Source of the DNA: a virus
Direction: 5' to 3' (one strand)
DNA length: 41,360 bases
Virus record (IMG/VR): IMGVR_UViG_3300047444_000306
Location: 1-41,360 of that record
Below are positions 23,645 to 30,083 of the stretch, piece by piece. Below the pieces are notes generated by a model. The model worked only from the letters and a program-made list of their open reading frames with translations. It had not been told where the DNA came from and searched no databases. Positions within the stretch are counted from its first letter, which is position 1. Every line of letters begins with the position of its first letter. The position numbers were made by a program, and so were the translations under genes.

Positions 23645-24187
23645 CTAAAGCTCCCGCCCTGTATGGGGGTCGCGGTGTCGGTGGGGCCATACAACGTCGG
23701 GCATTAGCAGCCTGACGCGCGTGACCTTGCCGGGCATTACCGGGTCGCCGTCGCCTGCGAAGTCCAGTTCCCCGCAGTGCTCCGCCGCAAGGTCCCGCAC
23801 CATGGCGAGGCCCCGTCCGCCCTCGCTGTCCCACCCCACTTGCCGACCAAGCTCGCGCCACGGCCGGTAGGGATTCTTGTCGTGCACGCTGATCACTAAG
23901 AACCGGTTCGGGTGCCAGATGGTCACGCTGCCTGCGGGGAACTCTTCGCCCGCGTACCGCTGCACATTGGTGACCAGCTCACTGACGATCAATTGCACGT
24001 TGTCCACCAGGTTGGGTACCCACCCGAGCTGAAGGCGCACGCGGAGCATCCATCGTGTTGCCGCCCGGCATTCCGCTGCGGCTTCCGGGTCGGCGACGTA
24101 GAAACCGACGCTGCCCCACCGTTCGCTCTCAAGTGGTCCGTGAATCTGCGTGGTTGGGCGCGTCTCCCGCGCCGCTGAAGGTGCCAT
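23645..24187 (-). CDS. RsbW/SpoIIAB-like ATP-binding protein
   Basis: 180 aa from ATG 24187 with GTGAGGAC upstream. GHKL ATPase motifs are present: N box LIVSELVTNVQRYA (Glu70, Asn74), G1 box with Asp103 in VHDKN, and G2 box GGRGLAMV. This is the single-domain anti-sigma kinase type that is abundant in Streptomyces chromosomes and rare in phages. It could bind a host sigma factor or a signalling protein. It lies in the lysogeny module between two small genes and the zinc-finger/integrase pair, so expression from the prophage is likely. Probably acquired from a host. Confidence 0.88.
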   Translation of the reverse strand: MAPSAARETRPTTQIHGPLESERWGSVGFYVADPEAAAECRAATRWMLRVRLQLGWVPNLVDNVQLIVSELVTNVQRYAGEEFPAGSVTIWHPNRFLVISVHDKNPYRPWRELGRQVGWDSEGGRGLAMVRDLAAEHCGELDFAGDGDPVMPGKVTRVRLLMPDVVWPHRHRDPHTGREL

Positions 24188-24207
24188 GTCCTCACGGTAG
24201 CTGTGAC

Positions 24208-24474
24208 CTACCGATCCCGATACAGCGCGACGAAGATTGGCCCCGATCGGGCGTCCCATCGGTCCGCGCCGTTTTGCAGCGCTAGCGCACCCTCCGTCAG
24301 GAGCTGAAGCCGTAGGGCGGGCACTGACGCTGTGAGTGCTGCGCCTAGCTCCGCTGTGTCCAGGTCGGCGAGGGAGGCCCGGAGACCGGCTGTCAGGGCT
24401 GTTGCTGCGCCCTCTGCGTCGGTCACCGTGGCCTCCCCTGCTCCGCGTCCCTCTACTGCCCACGTGATCCGCAT
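24208..24474 (-). CDS. Small Ala-rich protein in the lysogeny module
   Basis: 88 aa from ATG 24474, with little SD (CTGCCCCC precedes), so leaderless or coupled translation is likely. The composition is Ala/Leu-rich with a mid helix (ALTAGLRASLADLDTAELG) and an ordered end (GPIFVALYRDR). It precedes the RsbW-like gene by 20 nt and may be its partner. No family recognised. Confidence 0.65.
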   Translation of the reverse strand: MRITWAVEGRGAGEATVTDAEGAATALTAGLRASLADLDTAELGAALTASVPALRLQLLTEGALALQNGADRWDARSGPIFVALYRDR

Positions 24475-24483
24475 GGGGGCAGG

Positions 24484-24864
24484 CTAGCGCGCGGGTACGA
24501 CGATTCCCCTCGCTGTCGCGGCCCGTACTTGCTCGTCCCATACACACCAGGGAGACCCGTGCGGCTTGAGCTGGCCGGTCTCCGCCGATCGAATCCAGAC
24601 GTCGCGGCCTAGAATCGCCCCCGTGACCATGCCGTATGCGGCGAGTGCGAAGCGATCATGCGCCGTGCCAACCAGCACGCGAGTGACGATCGAGCCCCAT
24701 ATGCGAAGCACCTGCGTTAGCTCCGCGCCGGAGTACACGAACTCATGCCCTACCGGGTCGGCCTGCGGCAATGCTGCCCATGTCCATCCGTCGCCATGCG
24801 CGAGTGCAATGGGTACATACACCACGAGCCTGACTGTGTGTGAGATCGCCCCGAATACCGGCAT
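24484..24864 (-). CDS. First gene of the lysogeny module, unknown
   Basis: 126 aa from ATG 24864 with a GGGGG run close upstream. It has hydrophobic strands (TVRLVVYVPIAL, RVLVGTAHDRFALAAYGMVTGAI) and a DVWIRSAETG motif, with no clear signal peptide. It opens the five-gene unit leading to integrase, after an AT-richer upstream region. Confidence 0.65.
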   Translation of the reverse strand: MPVFGAISHTVRLVVYVPIALAHGDGWTWAALPQADPVGHEFVYSGAELTQVLRIWGSIVTRVLVGTAHDRFALAAYGMVTGAILGRDVWIRSAETGQLKPHGSPWCVWDEQVRAATARGIVVPAR

Positions 24865-25016
24865 GTTGGACCCCCGAACTCCCCTTGTGTAGGTCGTGTG
24901 AAGACCTATGGCCTGAGTATTACAGCTACGCCGGTAGAACGGCGATATCCAGCCTCGAACACATGGCAAAAAATATCGTTAGTTGCGCTAACCAACCTAT
25001 TTGAGGCAAAAGGAAA
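24865..25016 (-). promoter_or_regulatory. AT-richer promoter region of the lysogeny module
   Basis: About 150 nt with low G+C for this genome, including a run of six A/T and a GTTAG-TTGCG-CTAAC inverted repeat (24978-24992). Neither the early box nor the CATAC operator is present, so this unit is probably controlled differently, as expected for genes on in the prophage. I could not fix the -35/-10. Confidence 0.5.
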
Positions 25017-25038
25017 GGCCCCACCCGAAGGTAGGGCC
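25017..25038 (-). terminator. Terminator before the lysogeny module
   Basis: Stem GGCCCTACC/GGTGGGGCC-type with a CGAA tetraloop region, followed on the minus strand by TTTCCTTTTG. It isolates the lysogeny module from early transcription. Confidence 0.8.
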
Positions 25039-25052
25039 GGTTCCTTGCTGCG

Positions 25053-25379
25053 CTACGCCTGCGACCCGTGGTTCTCGCCCCGACAGGAGCAGTCGCACGA
25101 CCCGCGCTTAGCGTTCGTGCACCGGCCATCGCACACCTTTTCCGGGTTGTAGGTGGCGTTCAGTGCTTCCACGCGCATCGGGCCGTGCGCCTCGCACCAA
25201 ATCCCCCGGCGACGCATCGGGGTCTCGATACCCGCAGGGCGGAAGTACGCGGCGTTAAACAGGTTCTCAAGCCCGTTGTCTGTGCGGATGACCGGTGCAC
25301 CGCCCACGACGGGGGCGAGGAACGGCTTACGGGCCTTGCAACCCTTGTGCTCGCAGTAGGCGAAGAATCGCTCAGCCAT
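25053..25379 (-). CDS. Cys-rich metal-binding protein
   Basis: 108 aa from ATG 25379. A Cys-x4-Cys pair lies near the N-terminus, and a C-terminal cluster CDGRC, CTNAKRGSCDCSC, then HG occurs in many actinophage and plasmid proteins of unknown role. The leader (GGTACGGTCAGCAGACAACG) is shared with the gene at 25579. Operator site 5 lies 55 nt upstream. Confidence 0.75.
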   Translation of the reverse strand: MAERFFAYCEHKGCKARKPFLAPVVGGAPVIRTDNGLENLFNAAYFRPAGIETPMRRRGIWCEAHGPMRVEALNATYNPEKVCDGRCTNAKRGSCDCSCRGENHGSQA

Positions 25380-25433
25380 GGTGTGCTCCCTCGCTTGTCG
25401 TTGTCTGCTGACCGTACCATGCGGGACGGACCA

Positions 25434-25450
25434 CATACAAGGTTCGTATG
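25434..25450. promoter_or_regulatory. Operator/stoperator site 5
   Basis: CATACAAGGTTCGTATG, extended by GGAC/GTCC to a longer stem. It lies upstream of the Cys-rich gene (start 25379) and 16 nt after the end of the 38-aa peptide gene. Confidence 0.72.
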
Positions 25451-25465
25451 CGGTCCGCGTAGCTG

Positions 25466-25582
25466 CTATCGCGCCGATACGGCGTAGCCCGCAGGCACCA
25501 TGGGCAGTGTGTACTCCGCGTGGTGGGCGCTGACCACAGCGAATGCGAATGCCATGGCCAGCGCCGCGAGGATGACCCTCAT
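25466..25582 (-). CDS. 38-aa membrane or signal peptide
   Basis: ATG 25582 overlaps the preceding stop as ATGA. The peptide begins MRVILAALAMAFAFAVVSA, a classic signal or anchor segment, followed by 19 mostly polar residues. There is no lipobox. One of several tiny membrane peptides in the early region. Confidence 0.65.
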   Translation of the reverse strand: MRVILAALAMAFAFAVVSAHHAEYTLPMVPAGYAVSAR

Positions 25583-26079
25583 GGCTTCGGCACCTGCCGG
25601 TAGTGAGGGTTCTGGAACCCTCCCGTCTCGGTCTTCGGCTCACTGGCGTAGTGGCCGTGCGCAACGTGCCGAAGCTCAATGAACCGCCCGTCCGTGCTCA
25701 TCACACGCCACACGTTTCCGAACGTCGTCTTCACGTACTGGCCAACCTCCGGGATGTACTCCGGAAAGCACACGTCGCAGTCCAGATCACAGCCCTCCGG
25801 GTCGTGGGCGGGAACCGCCTCCGCCGCAATCTGCGCAAGCGCCGCCTTTTCGCACGTCTTGCACAGTTTCCGGCCACCAGCGAGCCGCGCGGCTTCCAGG
25901 GCATCAGCCAGCGACTCGAACGACTTGCCAGCCCCGAACCGTCCCCGCGTCAGCGCCCCGCACGCGCTCAGCGAGTAGTCACTGACGTGGCTGCCCATGT
26001 CGTTGCCGCCACCCGTGGTGCGCGCGCTGATGCCGTCAATGTGATTCGTGGTCCGGTTGTAGCGGATCGTGTAGGCCAT
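25579..26079 (-). CDS. Zinc-knuckle early protein
   Basis: 166 aa from ATG 26079 with GGGAG upstream. The middle carries CKTCEKA and GCDLDCDVC, with an N-terminal Cys, consistent with a zinc site. A C-terminal strand-rich segment reads KTTFGNVWRVMSTDGRFIELRH. It shares its leader with the gene at 25053 and follows operator site 6, so the pair may come from a duplicated regulatory cassette. Confidence 0.75.
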   Translation of the reverse strand: MAYTIRYNRTTNHIDGISARTTGGGNDMGSHVSDYSLSACGALTRGRFGAGKSFESLADALEAARLAGGRKLCKTCEKAALAQIAAEAVPAHDPEGCDLDCDVCFPEYIPEVGQYVKTTFGNVWRVMSTDGRFIELRHVAHGHYASEPKTETGGFQNPHYRQVPKP

Positions 26080-26119
26080 GGTGCGCTCCCTTGTTTGTCG
26101 TTGTCTGCTGACCGTACCA

Positions 26120-26136
26120 CATACAACGCTCGTATG
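26120..26136. promoter_or_regulatory. Operator/stoperator site 6
   Basis: CATACAACGCTCGTATG between terminator 26159-26193 and the zinc-knuckle gene. The shared leader sequence GGTACGGTCAGCAGACAACG begins within 3 nt, so the promoter probably overlaps the operator. Confidence 0.75.
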
Positions 26137-26158
26137 TGCCCTGCCTGCGACAGAAAAA

Positions 26159-26193
26159 TGCCCCGCCCCCGGCGTGATGCCAGAGACGGGGCA
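26159..26193 (-). terminator. Rho-independent terminator
   Basis: Stem TGCCCCG/CGGGGCA with an inner GGC/GCC, then ATTTTT on the minus strand. It closes the 27277-26204 unit. Confidence 0.85.
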
Positions 26194-26203
26194 GGGTTGG
26201 CCA

Positions 26204-26365
26204 CTAGGGCTGTGCGGCTTGGACGGTAACAGACTGCGAGGCGAACGCCTTGACCAGCTCAAAGGCTTGCTGCTCGCTGAAGCCCGCCCGGATGTGCGCC
26301 TCATAGATCTCGCGGAGGCGGGCAGAGTAGACGTTGGCCTCGCTGAACATGTCGAACGCGGGCAT
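26204..26365 (-). CDS. 53-aa helical protein
   Basis: ATG 26365 with AAGGGGG 9 nt upstream. Two amphipathic helices (SEANVYSARLREIYEAHIRAG and SEQQAFELVKAFASQ). It belongs to a small-protein type frequent in actinophage early regions, without a known function. It overlaps the neighbour's SD region and ends before the terminator. Confidence 0.7.
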   Translation of the reverse strand: MPAFDMFSEANVYSARLREIYEAHIRAGFSEQQAFELVKAFASQSVTVQAAQP

Positions 26366-26370
26366 GTTGC

Positions 26371-26607
26371 TCACTCCCCCTTGACTTCGTCAATGACCGT
26401 GAAGCTTCCGCGCCTCACGTTGTGGAGCTGCGCCGGTCGCTCCCACGTCGTCTCGCTGGTGGCCAGCACGTAGGCGACTCCATCCGGGTAGTGGGCCACG
26501 CTGGACACGTGCGGCGCATGCCGGTCCGTTATCACGAACTCTTCGTCGTGATACTCTTCCATGCTGCCGTGGTAGCGGACGCGGGTTCCGCGCTTCAGCG
26601 GCTCCAT
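26371..26607 (-). CDS. Small SH3/KOW-like protein
   Basis: 78 aa, ATG start with GGAGGG upstream. The opening LKRGTRVRYHGSMEEYHDEEF and the strand pattern suggest a small beta-barrel as in KOW/SH3 domains. It sits 2 nt after the upstream gene. Function unknown; a ribosome- or RNA polymerase-binding role is conceivable. Confidence 0.7.
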   Translation of the reverse strand: MEPLKRGTRVRYHGSMEEYHDEEFVITDRHAPHVSSVAHYPDGVAYVLATSETTWERPAQLHNVRRGSFTVIDEVKGE

Positions 26608-26609
26608 GG

Positions 26610-26882
26610 CTACCGCCCTCCGTACGGTCGGGTGAAGACGCCGACCGGAACGTCAGCCGGAATGGTGCCGGATACGAGAGTGACTGGGATGCCCTGCGCG
26701 GCAACCGTCAGCTCTGCGGCAATCTCCAGAGCCTCATCCCGCGTTAGCGTGGCACGGTCGCCGGGAACGGCCAGCGAGATCCGATTCGGCTCCTTGCTGG
26801 TGTGCCACACGAGTACGCGCCCCCCGTCCTTTGTGCTCAGCTTCGCGGACTTCCGCGATTCCTGACTGCGCTGCATGCTCAT
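26610..26882 (-). CDS. Conserved-type early protein
   Basis: 90 aa, starting at ATG 26882 that overlaps the previous stop (ATGA), SD GAGGAGAG. A basic N-terminus precedes a strand-helix pattern (RISLAVPGDRATLTRDEALEIAAELTVA) resembling small phage regulators. No family assigned. Confidence 0.7.
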   Translation of the reverse strand: MSMQRSQESRKSAKLSTKDGGRVLVWHTSKEPNRISLAVPGDRATLTRDEALEIAAELTVAAQGIPVTLVSGTIPADVPVGVFTRPYGGR

Positions 26883-27277
26883 GCTCTCTCCTCAGTTGTA
26901 AGTGGCTCGGTGCCGATCAGCTCAGCGGCGTTGCGGTCGAACACGGTCTGCCCCACACATCCGACACGCGCGGCTTCGTCAGGCACGTCATAGACATGCA
27001 GCGCGAATCCGAGCCCGTCCATGAGCGCGCGGTACTCCGGCTCAAACCAGGCTTCCAGGGCGTACAGCGAATTGAATCCGCACACCTCATGCTCCGCGAT
27101 CCAGTCAAGCCCGCTGTACGCGTTGTACGGCGCCGGATGCCGGTAGTAGTCATCGCAGTGCGCATTCATCATGGGATTCAGCGCACTGCGGGCAGCGCCC
27201 GGCAAATCTCCGCAGTATGGGCCTGACGGGAATTCCCGAGTGCGGGCGGTTGTGTGGGCTACTCTCCAAACTCGCAT
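26879..27277 (-). CDS. Early protein, unknown
   Basis: 132 aa, SD GAGGAGAG, ATG 27277. Acidic, rich in Tyr/Trp (YYRHPAPYNAYSGLDW, then LYALEAWFEPEYRALMDGLGF). The fold appears alpha/beta and cytosolic. It is first in a four-gene unit that starts right after the tRNA-like element 27312-27378. Confidence 0.7.
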   Translation of the reverse strand: MRVWRVAHTTARTREFPSGPYCGDLPGAARSALNPMMNAHCDDYYRHPAPYNAYSGLDWIAEHEVCGFNSLYALEAWFEPEYRALMDGLGFALHVYDVPDEAARVGCVGQTVFDRNAAELIGTEPLTTEERA

Positions 27278-27311
27278 AGCGTCTCTCCTCGCTGCTGCGC
27301 TTGTACTTGCG

Positions 27312-27378
27312 TGTCCCTGGCGGGATTCGAACCCGCACCCCGATGCCTCGGAAGCTCTTGCCGTTGAGCTACAGGGAC
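27312..27378 (-). tRNA. tRNA-like element with shortened anticodon arm
   Basis: 67 nt. Perfect acceptor GTCCCTG/CAGGGAC, D arm TAGCTCAACGGCAAGAGC and T arm GCGGG-TTCGAAT-CCCGC. Only 17 nt lie between D and T stems, where 22-23 are normal. That stretch folds as TTCCGA-GGCA-TCGGGG, so no 7-nt loop with U33 exists and no anticodon can be assigned. It lies between the TerD gene and the next gene, ahead of its ribosome site. Confidence 0.6.
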
Positions 27379-27385
27379 GGCCCTG

Positions 27386-27982
27386 CTACTGCGCGTACTG
27401 CGCGGCGAAGCGCATCAGCGACTGGTCATCTCCCTGCCGGATGGTGCCGAACTCCTCAATCACCTCGAACAGCCACGATCCGGCCGGAGTCTTGTACGCC
27501 TTGGCCACGGCGCACGCGTTGGCGGTTCCCAGCAGGGAAGGCCAGATCTCCGCCACCTTCTCCGGTCGCCCGCCTGTCGCGTCGTACACGTTGAAAGCCA
27601 CATTCCGGGCGCCCGTGAACTTGTTGCCGGGCTTGAAGGCGGAGACGACCCACACCACCGACGTCACGATGCCGGGGAAGTTGGCGAACGTCGCCTCGGT
27701 CAGTTCATCGTCGCCGTCCGCAGCACCCGTGAACGCGTCGCCCGTGTGGATCAGCGAGCCGTTCCCGAAGGGGTTCAGCGAGTCGAGACCGGCCAGCCGC
27801 TTGGGCTCCCCGCCGACCATGGCAACGGCGATCAGGTCCAGGTCGGTTCCCTTGGCCTTGCGGAGCTTGCCCATGATCCGCCCGCTGTTGCCCGAAGACG
27901 CGTCCCATGCAGCGCCCACGTTCAGCTTCTCGACGCCGTTCAGGTCCGCCGCTTCGTCGCCCTTGGCCAGCGTGATGCTCAT
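27386..27982 (-). CDS. TerD-domain protein
   Basis: 198 aa. The TerD pattern is clear: ITLAKGDEAADL, LNVGAAWD, DLDLIAVAMVGGEP and later DELTEATFANFPG. TerD proteins bind Ca2+ and belong to tellurite/stress and phage-resistance clusters; homologues occur in actinophages. Here it is alone, without TerB/TerC partners. A role in host stress or superinfection response is inference. The SD is GAGGAGAG. The tRNA-like element 28023-28109 lies just upstream. Confidence 0.88.
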   Translation of the reverse strand: MSITLAKGDEAADLNGVEKLNVGAAWDASSGNSGRIMGKLRKAKGTDLDLIAVAMVGGEPKRLAGLDSLNPFGNGSLIHTGDAFTGAADGDDELTEATFANFPGIVTSVVWVVSAFKPGNKFTGARNVAFNVYDATGGRPEKVAEIWPSLLGTANACAVAKAYKTPAGSWLFEVIEEFGTIRQGDDQSLMRFAAQYAQ

Positions 27983-28022
27983 GTGTGATTCCCTCTCCTC
28001 GGTTGCTGCGCTTGCGCTTGCG

Positions 28023-28109
28023 TGCCCGTGGCTGGATTCGAACCAGCTACCGCAGTCCCGGGAATTGCGCGCGCATCCGGGATCGGCTCTGCCATTGAGC
28101 TACACGGGC
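28023..28109 (-). tRNA. tRNA-like element with expanded anticodon arm
   Basis: 87 nt. Perfect acceptor GCCCGTG/CACGGGC, D arm TAGCTCAATGGCAGAGC, T arm GCTGG-TTCGAAT-CCAGC. The middle is 38 nt; its best fold is a TCCCGG/CCGGGA stem with a 15-nt loop (ATGCGCGCGCAATTC) and an 8-nt linker. No normal anticodon loop can be drawn. If the loop carries an 8-nt insertion, the anticodon could be GCG (Arg), but this is a guess. Confidence 0.6.
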
Positions 28110-28115
28110 GACCAC

Positions 28116-28373
28116 CTACTGAGTGGCCTTTTCCAGAAGGGTCATGGGGTCGTGATCGGCGGAAATCAGCCGCTCGGGTACGTTGAACGTCGCGCAGGTC
28201 CGCACTCGGTGGTCCGCGTACAGGAGGGCTCGCAGCATCTCGCTGGCCTCGCTACCGCTCTTGCGCACTGTGCTGATCACCTCGCCCTGCGCGTTGGAGG
28301 TGATGAACTCCGTGGCTTCGCCGACAGGCAGCGTCTTGACGCGCGAGCCTCCGGGGAGCTTGTAAGTGCTCAT
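28116..28373 (-). CDS. Small early protein
   Basis: 85 aa from ATG 28373, overlapping the previous stop (ATGA). The N-terminus is strand-rich (YKLPGGSRVKTLPVGEATEFITS) and the middle helical. It ends 6 nt before the tRNA-like element. Unknown function. Confidence 0.65.
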   Translation of the reverse strand: MSTYKLPGGSRVKTLPVGEATEFITSNAQGEVISTVRKSGSEASEMLRALLYADHRVRTCATFNVPERLISADHDPMTLLEKATQ

Positions 28374-28750
28374 GCGGCGTACGCCCTCTCTGCTTCGGCA
28401 AGGGCGCTGGTCCAAGTCCCCTCGGCATCCTGCCGACTCTGCGCGTAGCGAAGCGCCGTCTGCGTACGCCAGGAGCCGATACCAAGCTCGGTAAGTACCT
28501 TGTGCGCGGCATCCCCTTCATGCTCCGCGAGGACTTCCAGCGGGACACCGAGGCGATTCAGGACCGTTCCGACGATGCAGCCGGGGGCCTCCGGGGCGCC
28601 GTCCGTGTCCGTGTGGACGTAGAAACACGTCGTGCTGGCCAGTGCGGGCATGTGCTCCGGTCGGGCGTAGATCTTGTCGGGCGACTCCGCCACGACCGCT
28701 CGCAGGGTGTCCATGAGCTGTTCGTCCGTGATGCTGCTGTAATCGCTCAC
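28370..28750 (-). CDS. Early protein of the box-3 operon
   Basis: 126 aa from GTG 28750 with AAGGAGAG upstream. The N-terminal helix (DYSSITDEQLMDTLRAVV) and acidic composition are typical of phage early proteins. It is first after early box 3 (28791-28806). Confidence 0.65.
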   Translation of the reverse strand: MSDYSSITDEQLMDTLRAVVAESPDKIYARPEHMPALASTTCFYVHTDTDGAPEAPGCIVGTVLNRLGVPLEVLAEHEGDAAHKVLTELGIGSWRTQTALRYAQSRQDAEGTWTSALAEAERAYAA

Positions 28751-28790
28751 TGCTCTCTCCTTCAGTGGGTTTCTGTCTCTACTTGGCTAT

Positions 28791-28806
28791 GGGACAAGCG
28801 ACTGCC
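28791..28806 (-). promoter_or_regulatory. Early promoter box 3
   Basis: GGCAGTCGCTTGTCCC, then ATAGCCA, then AGTAGA; 41 nt upstream of GTG 28750. Confidence 0.7.
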
Positions 28807-28815
28807 AGCAGCGCG

Positions 28816-29610
28816 CTACGCCGTAATCTGTGTGTTTCCCGCGAGGTAGACCGTGCGGAATCGCGCCTTAGCCTTGCTGCGCGCCGCGCTGAGGTCGGTC
28901 CTCCGGGCCATGCCGAAGTAGGCCGCGAACTCGTCCTCATTCGTCGTGCCGAAATACGGGGTGGGTCCGTCGATGCCGAACGTGCCCTTCAGGATGGCGC
29001 TGTGGCGCGAGGACAGCTTGCCCAGCGCAGCGTGTACCGCCTTGGCAGTCTCCCGGCGACGCTCGCTGATCACATCGGACGTGGTCCGCAGATCGTCAGG
29101 GATCATGTCGCCTAGCGTGTCGCCGTCCTCCCCCACGGGCGTGTCCAGATTGGCGCATCCCTGCCATGCCATCCGGGCAGCGAGGGCGGTTTCCCGCGAC
29201 ATCTTGGCGGTGCCCATGGCGTCGCTGGCGGCAAGGGTCTCAGCGGCGTAGGCATCGCCTCCGGACCGGCTAAGCGCAGACTCGAAATCGCGGGCGACGC
29301 TGGCACTGACTCCGGGGCGGGTGCTCTCGCGGCGGGCAATGTTCATCTCGCCACTCAGCGTGCGATCCACATAGACGAAGAACTGCGCGACGTCTGTCCC
29401 GCTGAACTTTTCGATGGCCTGCCAGACAGCAACGCGCCCGATCTGCGCGAGGTCGTCCCGCAGGTGGTGATCCGTGTGTCCACCGGTCACGGTGGCGTAC
29501 CGGTTGGCGTGCTGCATGACGCGCGCTTCCATCTCCGCGAGTACCGCCGTTACCGCTGCCATGTCGTTCGCCTTGGCGTCCGCAATCTGCTGCGCAGTGA
29601 TCTGGATCAT
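28816..29610 (-). CDS. Phage sigma-70-like factor
   Basis: 264 aa from ATG 29610. Region 2-like helices span residues about 45-100 (HLRDDLAQIGRVAVWQAIEKF, then FFVYVDRTLSGEMNIARR). A linker with LDTPVGEDGDTLGDMIPDD looks like region 3. Region 4-like helices follow (VHAALGKLSSRHSAILKGTFG). The protein would redirect host RNA polymerase. Promoter box 4 and operator 7 lie upstream, so it may recognise its own promoter class and be silenced in the lysogen. No -10/-35 target can be proven here. Confidence 0.75.
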   Translation of the reverse strand: MIQITAQQIADAKANDMAAVTAVLAEMEARVMQHANRYATVTGGHTDHHLRDDLAQIGRVAVWQAIEKFSGTDVAQFFVYVDRTLSGEMNIARRESTRPGVSASVARDFESALSRSGGDAYAAETLAASDAMGTAKMSRETALAARMAWQGCANLDTPVGEDGDTLGDMIPDDLRTTSDVISERRRETAKAVHAALGKLSSRHSAILKGTFGIDGPTPYFGTTNEDEFAAYFGMARRTDLSAARSKAKARFRTVYLAGNTQITA

Positions 29611-29647
29611 GTGATTCTCCGCGTTCTCTGGGTGTCTGCTGCCATGA

Positions 29648-29663
29648 GGGACAAGCGACTGCC
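29648..29663 (-). promoter_or_regulatory. Early promoter box 4, sigma gene
   Basis: GGCAGTCGCTTGTCCC followed by TCATGGC and AGCAGA. It lies 37 nt upstream of the sigma start, with the operator 18 nt further upstream. Confidence 0.68.
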
Positions 29664-29681
29664 AGCGCGGAGCGGGGATCA

Positions 29682-29698
29682 CATACCAGGCTTGTATG
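29682..29698. promoter_or_regulatory. Operator/stoperator site 7
   Basis: CATACCAGGCTTGTATG, the only operator next to an early box, located upstream of the sigma gene. Confidence 0.7.
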
Positions 29699-30083
29699 TG
29701 GATCAGGGCATGACGAAGAACGGCACGTCACATCGCTACCGGCCAGCAGTGGCGGGCGGCGTGATCAGTGCCGTTCGTCGTTGCGTTCGATGAAAGTAGG
29801 ACTAGATCGGCCGGGATTCAACGACCGATTTGGGGCTTAGACCCGTGAGCAGGTGTGAAGGTTGTGTGCGTATCCAAGGTGCAACCTGCGCAGGTCCCTT
29901 GTAATCCTTGGGGATGACCCGGTCACGGCGGGGTCACGCCTTGGATACGCAGGTTGGATCATGAAACGGACATCCGGCACGACTCGCGCGGGCGTTATTC
30001 AAACGTGACCTACAGGAGCCGTAGGGTGACCGGATTGCATCGCTACCGCTACGTACAGTTGTGGTGGAGATGTGAAGACCCGT
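29699..30083. other. Long non-coding gap with symmetric repeats, origin candidate
   Basis: About 385 nt with no gene between polymerase and sigma. It contains GCGTATCCAAGG (29868-29879) and its exact complement (29939-29950). It also has a 12-bp palindrome ACCTGCGCAGGT (29884-29895), a GGTCACG direct repeat, and CATCGCTACCG twice (about 29732 and 30038). Such symmetry suits a replication origin or complex terminator. Confidence 0.5.

Noticed and set aside
25579-26304. Upstream extension of the zinc-knuckle gene to 241 codons
   Set aside because: The extension would translate the operator, leader and terminator. ATG 26079 with an SD is the natural start.
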